Of a stretch of 64,000 nucleotides of DNA, positions 8,080 through 15,645 are shown piece after piece. Source of the stretch: Vescimonas fastidiosa (GTDB lineage Bacteria; Bacillota; Clostridia; Oscillospirales; Oscillospiraceae); the NCBI RefSeq assembly GCF_018326305.1, contig NZ_AP023415.1:62001-126000 (forward strand), written 5' to 3'. Position 1 is the first letter of the stretch. Each line of letters begins with the position of its first letter. Both the position numbers and the translations under genes were made by a program. The notes beneath the pieces are model-generated. The model made no database searches. It was given only the letters and a program-made list of their open reading frames with translations, and was not told where the DNA came from.

Positions 8080-8853
8080 TTATTTCTCGCAATTCAGCCT
8101 GTAAATCAGCTCCATGCCCCGCAGCAGCAGGCTTTCATCGTAGATGAACTCCCTGCGGCAGTGGGGAACAATGCACTCGGCCAGGCCGCCGGTGGCCAGG
8201 AGCGTGCATTTTTTGCCCAGCTCCGCCTCAAACCGCTCCGTCAGCCCGTCCATCATAGCCGCTGCGCCGAATACCGCGCCGCTTTGAATGGATTCCAAGG
8301 CCGTGCCGCATATGGCCTGCTTCGGCGCCTGGATGGATACCGACGGGAGCTGCGCCGTCCCGGAAAACAGGGCCTGCACGCCCAGCCGTACCCCGGCCAG
8401 GATGGCCCCGCCGATGTACCGGCGCTGCTGGTCCACCACCGTCACCGTGGTGGCGGTGCCCATGTCGAAGATAATGGCTGGCAGGGGGTATTCCGCCGCC
8501 GCAGCCGCGTCCGCCGCCAGGATGTCATTTCCCAGGGTGTCTCCCTCCGGGATGGCCAGAGTCAGCCCGCTTTTTGACCGGGATGTGACGATATACGGGG
8601 TGATGCCCGTCAGCCGCTGCACCACCTGGGACAGCACCGGTACCAAAACCGGCACCACGGAGCAGATCACCGCCCCGTCTACCCGGCCCAGCTCCACGCC
8701 CTCCCGGGCAAAGAGGCTGGCCGCCAGGGTAAAGTATTCCTCCACCGGCCGCTCCGGCACGGTGCCCAGGCGGTAGAGCCTGCGCGCCCGGCCCTCGCCC
8801 GCAGGCAGGCCGAAAACAATATTGGAGTTGCCTATGTCAATGGTCAGCAGCAT
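8080..8853 (-). CDS. coaX: Type III pantothenate kinase
   Basis: CoaX phosphorylates pantothenate, the first step of coenzyme A synthesis. The protein (257 residues from the ATG at 8853) has the N-terminal phosphate loop LTIDIGNSNIVFG, the second motif IIFDMGTATTVTVVD at about 125-139, GGAILAGVRLG, and the C-terminal adenosine motif LLATGGLA. A GTG at 8862 would add three residues, but AAGGCGG is better spaced for the ATG. It follows the S-component gene by a few bases, so the two form one unit for vitamin uptake and activation. coaD, a later step of the same pathway, is at 18.6 kb. Confidence 0.93.
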   Translation of the reverse strand: MLLTIDIGNSNIVFGLPAGEGRARRLYRLGTVPERPVEEYFTLAASLFAREGVELGRVDGAVICSVVPVLVPVLSQVVQRLTGITPYIVTSRSKSGLTLAIPEGDTLGNDILAADAAAAAEYPLPAIIFDMGTATTVTVVDQQRRYIGGAILAGVRLGVQALFSGTAQLPSVSIQAPKQAICGTALESIQSGAVFGAAAMMDGLTERFEAELGKKCTLLATGGLAECIVPHCRREFIYDESLLLRGMELIYRLNCEK

Positions 8854-8866
8854 TCCGTCCACCGCC

Positions 8867-9436
8867 TTACTTTTTCTTGCCGATGGCGATAAGCCGGGAG
8901 ATCACCGGAGCCAGCACCACATTTACGCCGATCTCCAGTAAGAAGTTGCCGCCCGCCAGGCCCAAAATCATGTATGCTCCGGCGCTTTCATAGCCCAGAG
9001 CGGCAGCCCAGCCGTTGAGGGTCTCCATGAAGAACACCAGGCAGCCCAGCAGGAACACACCCGTGTTTACCAACGGGCAGACGATGGCTGCCATGATAAT
9101 GGCCACCCACTGATTCTTCTTGCTCAGGGCCGTGTACACAAGCCCGGCGATAAGGCCGCACAGCGTACCTTTCACCAGAACCGTAATCACGGTGCCCAGG
9201 GGATTGACAGGCAGGAAAGCCGCTGCCTGCCCGGCAATGAGGATCACTCCGCCGGACACGAGGCCCAGCCACGCGCCCACCTTCCATCCATATATCGCAG
9301 CGCCCACCACAATGGGCACCAGGGATACATTGATGTTCAGTCCTCCGATTTGGAAGGTACCGCCTAAAAACTGCAGCACCAAGACGATGGCGGTGAACAC
9401 ACCCGCGCCCACCAAGTTCTTTGTTTTCTGATTCAC
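8867..9436 (-). CDS. ECF transporter S component (probable pantothenate uptake)
   Basis: 189 residues, six hydrophobic segments. The family pattern is clear: GLNINVSLVPIVVGAAIYG near residue 33, then GLVSGGVILI, and LGLAGGNFLLEI near the end. S components bind a vitamin and are powered by shared EcfA/A'/T subunits, not encoded here. Coupling to coaX favours pantothenate (PanT-like); a BioY-type biotin role cannot be excluded from sequence alone. The start is GTG, preceded by a perfect AGGAGG at about 8 nt. Confidence 0.8.
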   Translation of the reverse strand: MNQKTKNLVGAGVFTAIVLVLQFLGGTFQIGGLNINVSLVPIVVGAAIYGWKVGAWLGLVSGGVILIAGQAAAFLPVNPLGTVITVLVKGTLCGLIAGLVYTALSKKNQWVAIIMAAIVCPLVNTGVFLLGCLVFFMETLNGWAAALGYESAGAYMILGLAGGNFLLEIGVNVVLAPVISRLIAIGKKK

Positions 9437-9510
9437 TTTTCAAACCTCCTGCTGCCGCTCCGGCTAACCCGGATGCAGCGCAAATTTTGACGCAAAAAAG
9501 CGCCGAAAGC

Positions 9511-9539
9511 ATTGTACCGCAACTGCGCCAAAAAGGCAA
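9511..9539 (-). promoter_or_regulatory. Promoter of the S component-coaX unit
   Basis: On the minus strand TTGCCT (9534-9539) and TACAAT (9511-9516) are 17 bp apart, about 75 bp before the GTG start. Confidence 0.6.
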
Positions 9540-9595
9540 GACAATTTTTTCACGAACTTAAACACGCCTATAAAATCTCGCCGCTCAGCACATCC

Positions 9596-9865
9596 CGTCC
9601 CCTCCGTAGGGGCCGATGATCCTGTTGCGGTGCCCAAAATTTTTGCGCTGCCTTACGGCGGACGCCCCCAATTTTGACCGCGGCCACTCGCTCACTTCGC
9701 TTCCTCTGCCACCGGCAGCGCTCAGTTCGCTCCCCACATCGGCCCGCACGCAGGCACTTCTTGCAACCCTCCGTAGGGGCCGATGCCTACATCGGCCCGC
9801 CCCACCACATTTCTTGCAAAAAACTGTCATTGCGAGGGCGCGCCGCGCCCGTGGCAATCCGCACC
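9596..9865. repeat. Intergenic repeat block A
   Basis: The gap has no gene. It holds two CCTCCGTAGGGGCCGATG units (about 9599 and 9770, the second with the arm pair GCCGATG/CATCGGC) and one nested-palindrome element TGTCATTGCGA...GTGGCAATCCG at 9825-9862 whose inner stem is GGGCGCG/CGCGCCC. Confidence 0.75.
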
Positions 9866-9881
9866 TCCACCCCTAAAAATG

Positions 9882-9925
9882 AAACCTATAAAGGCCGCCT
9901 TTTTCAAGGCGGCCTTTATAGGTTT
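9882..9925. other. Perfect 18-bp inverted repeat without an attached gene
   Basis: Arms 9882-9899 and 9908-9925 are perfect complements (AAACCTATAAAGGCCGCC and its reverse complement) around an 8-nt loop. No T tract follows on the plus strand and a weak CATTTTTA follows on the minus strand; no gene ends here. Confidence 0.85.
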
Positions 9926-10058
9926 GAGGATAGAAAGGAAAAGCAATTCATGTAAGGAATTACTATGGACATACTATACGACGCAAACCTCGAATTGTAA
10001 AGCGACAAGTGTTCATTTTTTTTATGAGAATATGTCATGCTCGAATGGGAAATGTTGC

Positions 10059-10095
10059 AAATGCTATTGCATTTCTTCCGAAAACGGCGTATAAC
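10059..10095 (+). promoter_or_regulatory. LysR gene promoter with overlapping dyad
   Basis: TTGCAT (10067-10072) and TATAAC (10090-10095) are 17 bp apart. A perfect dyad AAATGC-TATT-GCATTT (10059-10074) covers the -35 box and is a candidate autoregulatory operator. Confidence 0.6.
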
Positions 10096-10141
10096 ACATG
10101 TATGACATAATAACATGGAACCTGGAAAGGAGGGACGGTCT

Positions 10142-11014
10142 ATGGAGACAAAAAAATTGGAGGCGCTGGTGATGGCGGTGCGCACGGGCAGCTTTACCCG
10201 GGCGGCGGAGGTGCTGGGCTATACCCAGTCCGGCCTGACCCACATGATGAACAGCCTGGAAAAGGACATCGGCTTTCCCCTCCTGGTGCGCAGCCGCAAC
10301 GGCATCCGTCTCTCTGCTGCCGGGGAGCGGGTCTTGCCTATGATTGAGGACCTTCTCCGGGCCGGGGACACCCTGGAGCGGGAAATACGCCTCATCAACA
10401 CCCGCCGGGAGGAGACCATCCGGGTAGGCTCCTACGCCAGCATCGCCGTGCATTGGCTGCCGGAGCTGATCCAGCGCTTCCGGGACCGGCATCCGGATGT
10501 GGCGGTGGACATTCAAATGGGCAGCGTCCAGGAGGTTTACAGATGGGTTCGGGAGGACAAGGTGGATATGTGCTTCGCCTCCCATCAGGAGGGCGGCAAT
10601 TTCGACTGGATCCACCTGCGCAACGACCCCCTTTTGGCCATCCTGCCGCCGGGCTATGATCTCCGGGGCTGCAGCAGCCTACCCGTCTCCCGTCTGGAGG
10701 GCCTGGACTTTCTTATGCCGTCTCTGGGCTTCCATCTGGACATTATGCGGGCCCTGGGCGATGTAAAGCCCAATATTCAGCAGACCCATGTCAACGACAG
10801 CGTCATCATCTCCATGGTAGAGCACGGCCTGGGCGTCAGCATCCTGTCGGAACTGGTGCTTCGGGGCCGCCGGGATAATGTGGTGGCCGTGCCCTTGGAC
10901 CCGCCGGCCGTGCGGGAGCTGGGCATCGCCGTGCGATCGAAAAAGGAGCTGCGCCCCATCGCCCGGCGCTTCATCACCGAGACAAAAGAGATTCTGGAGA
11001 ATATACCGTTATGA
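10142..11014 (+). CDS. LysR-family transcriptional regulator
   Basis: 290 residues. The start at 10142 follows AAAGGAGG; an upstream in-frame ATG lacks this. Residues 1-60 form the LysR winged helix (FTRAAEVLGYTQSGLTHMMNSLEKDIG, then FPLLVRSRNGIRLSAAGE). Residues 88-285 form the periplasmic-binding-protein-like effector domain (IRVGSYASIAVHWLPELIQRF; HGLGVSILSELVL). The effector is unknown. Its stop codon overlaps the next start (ATGA), so the regulator and the acetyltransferase fusion are translated together, which is unusual for LysR genes, usually divergent from their target. Confidence 0.9.
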   Translation: METKKLEALVMAVRTGSFTRAAEVLGYTQSGLTHMMNSLEKDIGFPLLVRSRNGIRLSAAGERVLPMIEDLLRAGDTLEREIRLINTRREETIRVGSYASIAVHWLPELIQRFRDRHPDVAVDIQMGSVQEVYRWVREDKVDMCFASHQEGGNFDWIHLRNDPLLAILPPGYDLRGCSSLPVSRLEGLDFLMPSLGFHLDIMRALGDVKPNIQQTHVNDSVIISMVEHGLGVSILSELVLRGRRDNVVAVPLDPPAVRELGIAVRSKKELRPIARRFITETKEILENIPL

Positions 11015-12405
11015 TTTTTGAACCTGTTACCCCGCAGAATGCGGAAAAATTAAGACCCTACTATATAAATTGTGACTACCGCCTGTGCGAGTATTCCGTG
11101 GGCGTGAAGCTCATGTGGGGCGGCGTGCTGCGCCCGGCCTATTGCCAGGCGGCGGGCTGCCTGATCGTTCGCAACGAAATAGATGGCCGCTACCAGTTTG
11201 ATTTCCCTGTTCCCGGCCCGGAGGGAGATGTGGATGCGGCCCTGACCCTCATCGAAAAATACTGCACCCAGCAGGGAGTGCGCCCGGTGATCTCCGTGGT
11301 GCCGGAGGGGGAGGCCGGGCGGATGTTCCTCCGCTACCCGGTGGTGCGGCTCATCAGTGAGCGTCCCTGGAAGGACTATATCTATCGCCGGGAGGATCTG
11401 GCAAACTTCCCGGGCCGCCGTTACAGCGGCCAGCGCAACCATGTTAATAAATTCCGCAAGCTCTTCCCCGATGCGGAGTATGTGCCCCTGACCGGGGCGG
11501 ACGAGCCGCTTCTGGAGCAATTCTGGCAGGATTACGGGGCGGAGTTCACCAAGCAGAATGCCATTGCGAAAAACGAGCTGCGCCTGGCTAAGGAGATGCT
11601 GCGCCACCTCTCCGGCGATTGGTTCGTGGCCGGCGGCCTGCTCCATCAGGGGCGCTTGATCGCCATCAGCATGGGCGAGCAGTGCGGCAGCACCATGCAG
11701 GTCCATATCGAAAAGGCCCTGTACTCCTGCCCCGGGGCCTACCCCGCTATGGTCCAGGCCTTCGCCCAGCACTGTGACGAGAGCGTGCAGTGGATGAATC
11801 GGGAGGATGACGCCCGGGACAAGGGCCTGCGCACCTCCAAAATGCAGTACCTCCCGACCTCCCTGGCCGGTAAGCTGTGCTTTGAGGTGGGCAGCGAGTT
11901 AGACCGTATTCGGCAGATCCCCACCCTGCACACGGACCGGCTGACCCTGGACGCCCTGGAGGAAAAGGATAAGCCGGCCTATAATGCCCTCTGCCTGGAT
12001 GACGCGCGCAACCGTCTTTGGGGCTACGACTGGCATAAGGACTACGACGGCACCCCCCTGGAGGACTATTTTCTGAAAACGGCCCGGGAGGATTTCCGCC
12101 TGCGCCGCTGCGTGAATTTCGCCGTCCGTCTGGAGGGGAAATGCATCGGCGAGGCGGTGCTGTATAACCCCGACTGGCGGGGCGGCATGGAGCTGGGCTG
12201 CCGCATTGCCCCGGAATACGCGGGAAACGGCTATGGCACCGAGGCCTTTGCCGCTGCCGCCCATTGGGCTCTGTACGGCCTGGGCCTTGCCCGGGTGGCA
12301 GCCAAATGCTTTAAGGAGAACGAAGCCTCCTATAAAATGCTCTCCGCCTCCATGCGCCCCAGCACCCAAGACGACACCTATTTCTATTTCGAGAAAACCA
12401 TCTGA
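11011..12405 (+). CDS. DUF2156 domain fused to a GNAT N-acetyltransferase
   Basis: 464 residues. The N-terminal part (about 1-295) is a DUF2156/LPG synthetase C-like domain: WKDYIYRREDLANFPGRRY, HVNKFRKLFPDAEY, SMGEQCGSTMQVHIEKA and the end motif WMNREDDARDKGLRTSKM. Such domains move aminoacyl or acyl groups onto lipids or small molecules and have a double GNAT fold. The C-terminal part (about 305-464) is a RimJ-like GNAT domain (TDRLTLDALEE; GCRIAPEYAGNGYGTEAFAAA for acetyl-CoA binding). The substrate is not known. It is translationally coupled to the LysR gene, which probably controls it. Confidence 0.82.
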   Translation: MIFEPVTPQNAEKLRPYYINCDYRLCEYSVGVKLMWGGVLRPAYCQAAGCLIVRNEIDGRYQFDFPVPGPEGDVDAALTLIEKYCTQQGVRPVISVVPEGEAGRMFLRYPVVRLISERPWKDYIYRREDLANFPGRRYSGQRNHVNKFRKLFPDAEYVPLTGADEPLLEQFWQDYGAEFTKQNAIAKNELRLAKEMLRHLSGDWFVAGGLLHQGRLIAISMGEQCGSTMQVHIEKALYSCPGAYPAMVQAFAQHCDESVQWMNREDDARDKGLRTSKMQYLPTSLAGKLCFEVGSELDRIRQIPTLHTDRLTLDALEEKDKPAYNALCLDDARNRLWGYDWHKDYDGTPLEDYFLKTAREDFRLRRCVNFAVRLEGKCIGEAVLYNPDWRGGMELGCRIAPEYAGNGYGTEAFAAAAHWALYGLGLARVAAKCFKENEASYKMLSASMRPSTQDDTYFYFEKTI

Positions 12406-12409
12406 ATCA

Positions 12410-12640
12410 CCCCTTGCACCCCTTGCAAAAACCCCTGTCATTGCGAGACCAGTTCGCAAACTGGTCGTGGCAATCCGTACCCCCGTCCTTATAGGCCCCC
12501 TTGCCTAAAGGGGGCTGGCACGGTGAAGCCGTGACTGGGGGATTCTTTCCACGCACCCCCCGGCAGAGCACACGGGCCCTGCCCTACAAAAAACCATGTA
12601 GGGCGGGACCCATGTGTCCCGCCACACAATTCACCCCATG
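12410..12640. repeat. Intergenic repeat block B
   Basis: It holds a nested palindrome (12435-12477, inner stem GACCAGTT/AACTGGTC), a CCCTTGCCTAAAGGG + GGCTGGCACGGTGAAGCCGTG unit (about 12496-12546), and a GGGCACACGGGCCCTGCCC/GGGCGGGACCCATGTGTCCC pair (12570-12625). No gene is seen. Confidence 0.75.
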
Positions 12641-12676
12641 TACTTCCCCTATCTTTCCTCTCTCACCATTTTCGCT

Positions 12677-12702
12677 CCGGGCGTATGCCCGGCTCTTTTT
12701 TT
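12677..12702 (+). terminator. Terminator of the LysR-acetyltransferase unit
   Basis: A perfect 6-bp stem CCGGGC-GTAT-GCCCGG is followed by CTC and seven T. It lies just upstream of the SpoVAF start; the CATACTATA that follows (12706) could be a sporulation-type -10 region. Confidence 0.75.
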
Positions 12703-12743
12703 GCCCATACTATACCCATAATTCGGGAAAACGGAGGGGCATT

Positions 12744-14147
12744 ATGAACCGACCCTTTGCGGAGAAATGCCGCCAGCTGGACGACCTGCTGGGCGTGGGC
12801 CGCTGCTTTGATATGGTGAGCCGGGAGCTGTATGTAGGGGACCGCCGAGCCAAGCTCTGGGTGGTCAACGGCTACGCCAAGGACCTGCTCCTGGAGCGGG
12901 CCGTGGAAAAGCTCCAGGCCATCCCCACCCTGGCGGATATACCGGACCTGGACGCCCTTTTGCGGCGCTATGTCACCATCTGCGACGCGGGCACCTGCTG
13001 CGACCGTATGCAGGCGGCATCGGATGTGTTTGCGGGCAAGACGCTTTTGGTGGTGGAGGGCTATGACGGCGGCCTGCTGCTGGATGCCAAGGAGTATCCC
13101 ACCCGCTCCGTCCAGGAGCCGGACTCCGGCAAGGTCCTCCGGGGCAGTCACGACGGCTTTGTGGAGAGCATTATGGAAAACGCCGCCCTCCTGCGCCGGC
13201 GCATTCGTGACCCGGCCCTGACCCTGGAGCGTGTCCGGGTCAGCCGCCGCTCCCAGTGTGATGTGGCCCTGTGCTACCTGGAGGGCCGGGCGGACCGCAA
13301 GCTCCTCTCCCAGCTTCGGGAAAAGCTCCGCAGCGCCCCCATCCGGTCTGTCGCCATGAGCCAGGAGACCATCGCCGAGGCCATCGCCCCCCGCCAGTGG
13401 TATAATCCTTTCCCCAAGACCCGCTATACCGAGCGCCCGGATGTGGCCACCGCCTCCCTGATGGAGGGCAATATCCTCCTGCTCATCGACAATACCCCCG
13501 CCGTCATGCTTCTCCCGGTGTCCCTCCTGCGGTTTAACGAGGAGATCAATGACTACTATTTTCCGCCCCTGGTGGGCACCTACCTGCGCATCATCCGCTT
13601 TTTTGTCATGCTCCTCAATGTCATCATCACGCCCCTTTGGTATCTGCTGGCCACAGACCCGGCGGGCCTGACCCCACCCTGGGATTTCCTCCTGGTGCAG
13701 GGGGATTGCGCCGTGCCCCTGGCCCTGCAGCTTCTGCTGGTGGAGCTGCTTGTAGATGTGCTGAAGCTGGCATCGCTGAATACGCCGGATGCCCTGGGCA
13801 ACTCCTTCAGTATGCTGGGTGCGCTGATTCTGGGTGACTTTGCGGTGCAGTCCCGTTGGCTGGTGCCGGAGGTGCTGGTGTATATGGCCTTCGTAGCCGT
13901 GAGCAACTTCGCCCAGCACAGCTTCGAGATGGGCTACGCCTGCAAGCTCTGCCGTATGGCTCTGCTGCTGTGCGCCATCACCCTGCGCTGGTGGGGCTTT
14001 GCCCTGGGTCTGGTGGGCGTGCTGGTGCTGATGGCCACCGCCAAGCCCATAGCGGGCCGCGGCTATCTTTACCCCCTGCTGCCCTTTGACGGCAAAGCCC
14101 TCCGCTCCCTTCTCCTCCGCCGCCCCGCCAAAAAGGATAACACATAA
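12744..14147 (+). CDS. spoVAF: GerA-family spore membrane protein, SpoVAF-like
   Basis: 467 residues; the start follows GGAGGGG. The N-terminal soluble half (about 1-290) has the GerA/SpoVAF pattern (KTLLVVEGYDGGLLLDAKEYPTRS shortened here; SIMENAALLRRRIRDPALTLERV; VSRRSQCDVALCYLEG), and five or so membrane segments follow (FPPLVGTYLRIIRFFVMLLN; PEVLVYMAFVAVSNFAQ). These proteins sit in the spore inner membrane and take part in germinant sensing or dipicolinic acid release. Length and the RRSQCDV motif favour SpoVAF over GerAA. No other spoVA genes are adjacent. Confidence 0.85.
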   Translation: MNRPFAEKCRQLDDLLGVGRCFDMVSRELYVGDRRAKLWVVNGYAKDLLLERAVEKLQAIPTLADIPDLDALLRRYVTICDAGTCCDRMQAASDVFAGKTLLVVEGYDGGLLLDAKEYPTRSVQEPDSGKVLRGSHDGFVESIMENAALLRRRIRDPALTLERVRVSRRSQCDVALCYLEGRADRKLLSQLREKLRSAPIRSVAMSQETIAEAIAPRQWYNPFPKTRYTERPDVATASLMEGNILLLIDNTPAVMLLPVSLLRFNEEINDYYFPPLVGTYLRIIRFFVMLLNVIITPLWYLLATDPAGLTPPWDFLLVQGDCAVPLALQLLLVELLVDVLKLASLNTPDALGNSFSMLGALILGDFAVQSRWLVPEVLVYMAFVAVSNFAQHSFEMGYACKLCRMALLLCAITLRWWGFALGLVGVLVLMATAKPIAGRGYLYPLLPFDGKALRSLLLRRPAKKDNT

Positions 14148-14155
14148 AACAATAA

Positions 14156-14600
14156 ATGTGTCACTGCTGTGGCAATCCGCCCCCCCCGTCCCCCCGGCCC
14201 CCTTGCCTAAAGGGGGCTGGCACGGCGAAGCCGTGACTGGGGGATTCCTCACCTCACCGCACCTCTTGTAACGCTTCCGTAGGGGACGATGCCCACATCG
14301 TCCCGCGTCCTGTACTACTTGCAACCCTCCGTAGGGGCGACCCTTGCGGTCGCCCGCCCATTGCACCTCTTGTTGCACTTCCGTAGGGGCCGATGCCTAC
14401 ATCGGCCCGCCCACCGCACTTCTTGTTGCACTTCCGTAGGGGCCGATGCCTACATCGGCCCGCCCATCGCACTCCTTGTAACCCTCCGTAGGGGCGGACG
14501 CCTCTACCTGCCCTCCGGGTCTGTACCGCATTTCTTATAATGTGTCATTGCGAACCAGTGACCGATGTCACTGGTGTGGCAATCCGCATCCCCGTACCCC
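14156..14600. repeat. Intergenic repeat block C with five 52-bp tandem units
   Basis: It contains a short TGTCACTG...GTGGCAATCC remnant (14158), a GGCTGGCACGGCGAAGCCGTG unit (14199-14247), then five GTAGGGG units starting at 14279, 14331, 14383, 14436 and 14488 (52-53 bp period) whose hairpin arms differ (GACGATG/CATCGTC, GCGACC/GGTCGC, GCCGATG/CATCGGC twice, GCGGAC). A nested palindrome closes the block (14543-14588, inner stem ACCAGTGAC/GTCACTGGT). No gene is present. Confidence 0.85.
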
Positions 14601-14638
14601 CGTCCTCCACAATTTTTCCTCCCCCAAAGCCGTTTTGC

Positions 14639-14667
14639 TTGCTTGCAAGGCGGCTTTGTGCTATGAT
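14639..14667 (+). promoter_or_regulatory. Possible promoter of the HAD gene
   Basis: TATGAT (14662-14667) has a weak TTGCTT 17 bp upstream. The -35 to -10 area also holds an AAAGCCG/CGGCTTT dyad (14626-14658). Confidence 0.45.
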
Positions 14668-14699
14668 AACATCGTATTTGTATGAAAAGGGGGGACCCC

Positions 14700-15506
14700 A
14701 TGCCCACGCTGCGGGAAAAACGCCTGTTTCTTCTGGATATGGACGGCACTATTTATCTGGACGACCGCCTCTTTGACGGTGTCATTCCCTTTTTGCATTA
14801 CATCCGTCAGGTGGGTGGCCGCTACCTCTTCCTCACCAATAATTCCTCCCGGGGCGTGGAGGGCTATATGGAAAAGATGCGCCGCTTGGGCATTGAAACG
14901 GAAAAATCCGACTACCTCACCTCTGTGGATGTAAGCATCGCCGCCCTGCAAAAGGAGCGCCCGGGGAAAAAGTGCTATGTGTTCGGCACCCGCTCCTTTT
15001 ACGCCCAGCTGGAAAGCGCCGGTATCCCCGTCACGGATAGGCCCGACCCGGATGTTGATATTCTTCTGTGCGGCTTTGACCGGGAGCTGACCTTTCAAAA
15101 GCTGGAGGACGCCTGCATTCTCTTAAATCGCGGGGCCGAGTTCTGGGCCACCAACCCGGACTGGGTCTGCCCCACCTGGTACGGCTCCGTCCCCGACTGC
15201 GGCAGCGTCTGCCGTATGCTCACCACCGCCACCGGCCGCACCCCCCGTTTTTTGGGTAAGCCCCGGCCGGACATGGTGTATCTTTCCATGGCCCGCACCG
15301 GCTTTCCCCCCGCTCAGACGGTGCTTTTGGGGGACCGGCTCTACACGGATATTGCCTGCGGCGTCAATGCCGGTATTGACACGGTGTTCGTTCTCTCCGG
15401 CGAGGGGACGGAGGCGGATATAGAAAAATTCGGCGTCCATCCCACCTGGGTGCGCCGGGATATTGCAGAGATTCTGCAAGAACTGCAAAAAACGGAGGAT
15501 AATTGA
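14700..15506 (+). CDS. HAD superfamily IIA (NagD-like) phosphatase
   Basis: 268 residues. The start at 14700 is chosen because AAAGGGGGG precedes it; an ATG at 14682 is inside that site. Motif I FLLDMDGTIYLDD (about 12-24), motif II LFLTNNSS (about 50-57), the type IIA cap (about 85-185; GAEFWATNPDW), motif III Lys in LGKPRPDM and motif IV VLLGDRLYTDIACG are all present. Members dephosphorylate small phosphates such as nucleoside monophosphates, p-nitrophenyl phosphate or glycerol phosphates. The substrate cannot be assigned. Confidence 0.9.
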   Translation: MPTLREKRLFLLDMDGTIYLDDRLFDGVIPFLHYIRQVGGRYLFLTNNSSRGVEGYMEKMRRLGIETEKSDYLTSVDVSIAALQKERPGKKCYVFGTRSFYAQLESAGIPVTDRPDPDVDILLCGFDRELTFQKLEDACILLNRGAEFWATNPDWVCPTWYGSVPDCGSVCRMLTTATGRTPRFLGKPRPDMVYLSMARTGFPPAQTVLLGDRLYTDIACGVNAGIDTVFVLSGEGTEADIEKFGVHPTWVRRDIAEILQELQKTEDN

Positions 15507-15645
15507 AAAAATTTCAATTTTCATTTTATTTAAGCCGTTTTTCTCGCCGCTTTCGCGGCAACCGAAAAATAGGACGCTTTATGACCGTTCTTTCTGTTGG
15601 TCATTTGTGCCTTGCAACATAGCGGAAAGGAATGGTCATAAAAAC

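Noticed and set aside
12663..14378. A 571-codon minus-strand frame opposite spoVAF
   Set aside because: Rich in Gln, His and Gly with no motif, typical of an antisense frame in GC-rich DNA; the sense frame is SpoVAF-like.
14279..14510. CRISPR array
   Set aside because: The 52-bp period and constant core look like one at first, but the parts between cores are palindromic arms plus a conserved spacer, there are two identical units, and no cas gene is near.
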